Assembly: GCA_029204225.1 (NCBI GenBank)
Contig: MU832103.1
Span: forward strand, 23,158 to 87,157
Length of the DNA: 64,000 bases
Origin: Diphasiastrum complanatum
Lineage: Eukaryota; Streptophyta; Lycopodiopsida; Lycopodiales; Lycopodiaceae
Reading direction: 5' to 3'
This document shows, in pieces, positions 61,336-64,000 of the stretch. Under the pieces are notes generated by a model that was not told the origin of the DNA, ran no database searches, and saw only the letters and a list, made by a program, of their open reading frames with translations. The stretch's first letter is position 1, and each line of letters opens with the position of its first letter. Made by a program: the position numbers and the translations under genes.

Positions 61336-61580
61336 AAGAAACTTATGGTCTCCAATATAAACTGTAACCTGAGATAGTTATCCTATTGGTGATCTTCTAG
61401 TTGCATCGGCTAACCTTAAATGTCTTAAAGTGGGTGCTATTCTATGATCAATGCCTAATTCATATGTTGTTTCTTCAGTCAATATATTTACACTAGATCC
61501 GGAATCTATGGTACATTATCTAAGGTGCAGCCATTAATTACCACTTGAATCTCTGGTTGGCCTTCATCACCATAATTAAC
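61336..61580 (-). pseudogene. Ty3/gypsy retropepsin domain 1
   Basis: Upstream of and in tandem with the protease in the 621-residue frame: NYGDEGQPEIQVVINGCTLDN, then after a shift IDSGSSVNILTEETTYELGIDHRIAPTL (catalytic DSG at about 61497-61505) and LRLADATRRSPIG, a stop at 61378, then VTVYIGDHKFLMDFILLKTTRQSSYRVILGRPWLYQADVITHW. Each of the two domains has its own DSGSS and its own (I/V)L(F/L)GR.WLYQAD ending, so the protease region is duplicated. Confidence 0.8.
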
Positions 61581-62315
61581 TAATCATATGTTGACTACTG
61601 GTAACTTTGCTTTTCTTCTTTTTTTATTTTGCAAAAATTGCTTAATTTCTTTTTAATAATATCGGTTATTGTCTAATAAATGATTAAAAGTTATATTGGG
61701 CATTCTAGAAACAAGGTCTTCGACAATATTATAAGAATGGTTTCTAAGTGGCAACAGATCTCTAGGTATCTCGCTACTTATAACTGGATCTAAAAATGTC
61801 ACTTTTTTAACTTTTCTAGTTTCTTCGTCTAAAACCTTCTAAGCTTCTGAACTAATATCAATATCATAATGTTTTCCATTAGACTTATCAAGCTTTAATT
61901 CTTTATTACTAGGAATTTTTACTAACTGTTCTGAAACCTTTGCTTTTTATGTCGCATTTTTGCAGTTTTCGCAATTTTCGTCTTAGTTTTCTTCTTATCT
62001 TTAAGAGTTAAAGAATCTTTACTACTTCTTGTAGTTACTTTATTTATTTTCTCCTCTAAATCTGGCCATTGATGATCTTTTGCGCTCGTTCCCTATATCT
62101 ACACCACTTACGCTTCAATACAACCGCTGAGTTTTTCAGAAGATCAGATAGAGAGTTTGAGTCTTCGAGTTTTCCCTTCTCTTTGCTTTCATAAGCCTTT
62201 TGTTTGTTGACTACTTCTGTTTTTGACAGTTGGTAAGCCTCACCTTGTCGGACGTGCTTGTGATTGTAACTCTGGTCAGACACTTCAACAAGCCTTTCAG
62301 CGTGACACATCACCT
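61581..62315 (-). pseudogene. Gypsy gag-pol linker or gag tail, decayed
   Basis: Basic, Lys/Glu-rich sequence read leftward from 62313: EAYQLSKTEVVNKQKAYESKEKGKLED, KWCRYRERAQKIINGQI; later SNGKHYDIDI, RDLLPLRNHSYNIVEDLVSRMPNITFNHLL. Stops are frequent. It precedes the first protease domain as the end of gag should. No zinc knuckle is visible. The element is cut near 62315-62350, where the + strand gypsy gag begins. Confidence 0.5.
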
Positions 62316-62349
62316 TTTGCCAATTATCAAAAAGCTGAAGTTTTTTTCA

Positions 62350-63340
62350 ATAACTCAATCGATAAACCCAAAACTAACCTTGAACCTAAACGTCCCGAGA
62401 CTGTTGTTAATCTTGATCCAGACCCTGATCCAAAATCAGACTCTGAACCTGAATCAGATATCGATCCAGATTTAGATCTCAATCCTGATCCTGATCCTAA
62501 TTTTGAACCTAACCTTGAACCAAATATGTACCCACCTCAACCACAATTCAATTCCAGTTCAGAAATTAAGTGTGATTACTTTAAAAGAACCTCTTCAAAT
62601 GATGTCGATAGTTACATCTCCCAGTTTGAATCCATTGTTGTTTCCAATAGTGAGGGAACGAATGTAGACAAATTATGCATATTCCCTAGTCTACTATGGA
62701 AACTAGCCCAAATTTGGTACAGCCAAATGGATCATGCAGCCATTAATACTTGGGACTTGCTGAGAGAAGCCTTTTTCACTTAGTTCCACGAGATTGGTTA
62801 CTCTACCCGAGTGCTTGCCTGACTGAACTCCGTTCAAAAGAAAGAAAAGAATTCATTGAGAAGGTACACCCAAAAGGTACAAAACTTAATTGGAAATTGG
62901 TGGGTGTTTATCCTGTTGCAATGTAGATAGAATGGTACCTTGCAGGGCTGCCAAGTAAGATTGACAGGTACTGCCAACAAGGACCCATGAATACCTTGGA
63001 TGAAACTATTGCGACAGTAGAGAATTATGAAACATCAAAGTTTGTTCGGAAGCATCGTTTCAGCAAGAAGACAAAAAAGAAGTCATCATTTTTGTCGGAT
63101 GATTCAAGCTGGAAAGAGGAGTCATCTGATAGCTCGGAGTCATCAAGTTCCAGTGTTGATTCCGACACAGAGAGCTCAAATTCTTTCAAAGACGATAGGA
63201 ACCACAGGAAGGAGAAAAAGATGAAAAAGAAGCTCAAGCCTTCCAAGGAACCACCTCCAAAGACTGACAAAGTTTTGGAAGAAGAATGTTTCAGATCTTT
63301 CGGAGCAAATGCAAAATTTAAAAATACAAATATTTGAAAT
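62350..63340 (+). pseudogene. Ty3/gypsy gag capsid part, + strand
   Basis: The open part 62223-62783 includes a striking Asp-Pro-rich tract (LDPDPDPKSDSEPESDIDPD and more, about 62410-62520). The retrotransposon gag core follows: SYISQFESIV, VDKLCIFPSLLWKLAQIWYSQMDHAAINTWDLLREAFF. After a stop, QKKEKNSLRRYTQKVQNLIGNWW and LPSKIDRYCQQGPMNTLDETIATVENYE continue. A Ser/Asp- then Lys-rich tail (63050-63250; frame 62987-63337) follows. Frame is lost at 62783 and near 62930. Confidence 0.8.
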
Positions 63341-64000
63341 ATCAGATAAGTGGCAGAAGGCAACATCTTCTGATCCGAATATTTGTGTACAAGATGCGGA
63401 GCACCAGGTCACTCTAACCATGAATGTAAAGTTAAACAAGTTTCTTATGTTGAGAATGCAGGCGGAGATGTTCTGTATGTTTATGAAGCGGATTCGGAGG
63501 AGCATTGTCATTATGTTCAAGGATCATCTACACCAGCGTCGCAGCCCAAACCAAATTTTGGACCAAAGCGCTTTGTACCTGTTCAAATAGTGAATTCAAA
63601 TCAGAAGACTATTTATGCACTAGTCAATTTATCGCCGAAGAAGCTGGCGGACAACTATTATAATTGTGACGCACAAGGCCATTATTCACCCAATTTGCCC
63701 GGAGCCTCGTCAACCAATCGGCTCTATCCATTGTATTCAAACTGCTCGGGACAAGGACATCTTGCTGCAGATTGCCCAAAGCCTCAAAATCTGAATACAA
63801 ATATGTTCACTCTCCATGTGCAGAGCTAGCAATAAAGAAGAAGTAGGAAGATGTAGTCGTTCAGAGGATTGAATGCTCTGACGAAGGCACTCTGTTGGTT
63901 ACTAATACTAATTGGCCAAGTGATTTGGAAGACGTTTGTAAAGTTTCCACTAGGAGCACTTCAAAATCACCCAAACCAACAAAAGAGAGTTTAGCTAAGA
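63341..64000 (+). pseudogene. Ty3/gypsy gag nucleocapsid with three knuckle-like motifs; runs off the window
   Basis: Frame 63383-63829 (148 residues). Motif one, CTRCGAPGHSNHEC, is intact. Motif two, YYNCDAQGHYSPNL, lacks the first and last Cys. Motif three, YSNCSGQGHLAADC, lacks the first Cys. After a stop at 63827 a linker (EDVVVQRIECSDEGTLLVTNTNWPSDLEDVCKV) reaches the window edge, where protease should follow. Repeated knuckles that lost Cys suggest relaxed constraint before or after inactivation. Confidence 0.8.

Noticed and set aside
62056-63829. Possible divergent host gene pair with a shared promoter
   Set aside because: Both sides carry gypsy gag/pol features (capsid core, knuckles, protease), so these are two abutting retroelements.
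1-64000. CRISPR arrays, rRNA genes, canonical tRNA genes, bacterial operons, organellar insertions
   Set aside because: I found no regularly spaced direct repeats, rRNA-like blocks, full cloverleaf tRNA sequence or organelle coding sequence; the only tRNA-like piece is the retroposon at 31.9 kb.

Overview
The window looks like nuclear DNA of a plant with a large, retrotransposon-filled genome. It is AT-rich. It is crowded with broken Ty1/copia and Ty3/gypsy elements of plant type. Four landmarks support this. The plant copia primer-binding site TGGTATCAGAGC occurs three times next to LTRs. LTRs run TG..CA with TATA boxes. Copia gag proteins carry CX2CX4HX4C knuckles. One gene family has GT-AG introns. 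I see no bacterial operon, rRNA, organellar block, CRISPR or intact host gene. The species cannot be named; a non-flowering vascular plant (fern or gymnosperm) is only a guess.

Layout. 1-3240: a gypsy gag/protease/RT remnant fused in frame to a copia RT, then a second copia RT/RNase H copy facing it. 3851-7855: a minus LTR, an unassigned block, a + LTR (6107-6686) and a degenerate LTR piece. 7862-14690: copia fragments in alternating orientation, including an inverted duplication and a minus gag-to-RNase H copia element. 14683-19182: a second minus copia element whose RNase H is split by an apparent 0.93 kb inversion. 19765-31075: LTR relics and scrambled gypsy pol, with simple repeats at 25.8-26.0 kb. 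31.1-35.65 kb: a tiny tRNA-related retroposon, unassigned reading frames, and a copia gag with its PBS and 5' LTR.

36.1-41.75 kb holds the most unusual content: two diverged copies of an unrecognised protein family that share a spliceosomal intron at the same place. They are separated by a GC-rich island, a tandem repeat and other unassigned DNA. 42.2-44.1 kb is an internally deleted copia element with both LTRs. 44.15-48.2 kb is a copia/gypsy/copia mosaic ending in a solo-like LTR. 48.3-49.46 kb is a decayed coiled-coil reading frame.

49.5-62.3 kb is one minus-strand gypsy element: 3' LTR and polypurine tract, an extra coiled-coil ORF downstream of integrase, an integrase tail, RT, and two retropepsin domains in tandem. 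The extra ORF appears to be split by the best preserved element of the window, a 6.5 kb copia with two LTRs, PBS, PPT, gag, protease, integrase, RT and RNase H (51499-57999). One LTR of that copia has taken up a 378 bp terminal-inverted-repeat insertion that the other lacks. The right edge (62.35-64.0 kb) is the gag of another gypsy element on the + strand running out of the window.

Nothing here is clearly an active gene. The coding sequences are mobile-element polyproteins in many states of decay, and the main story is nested insertion, inversion and chimera formation.
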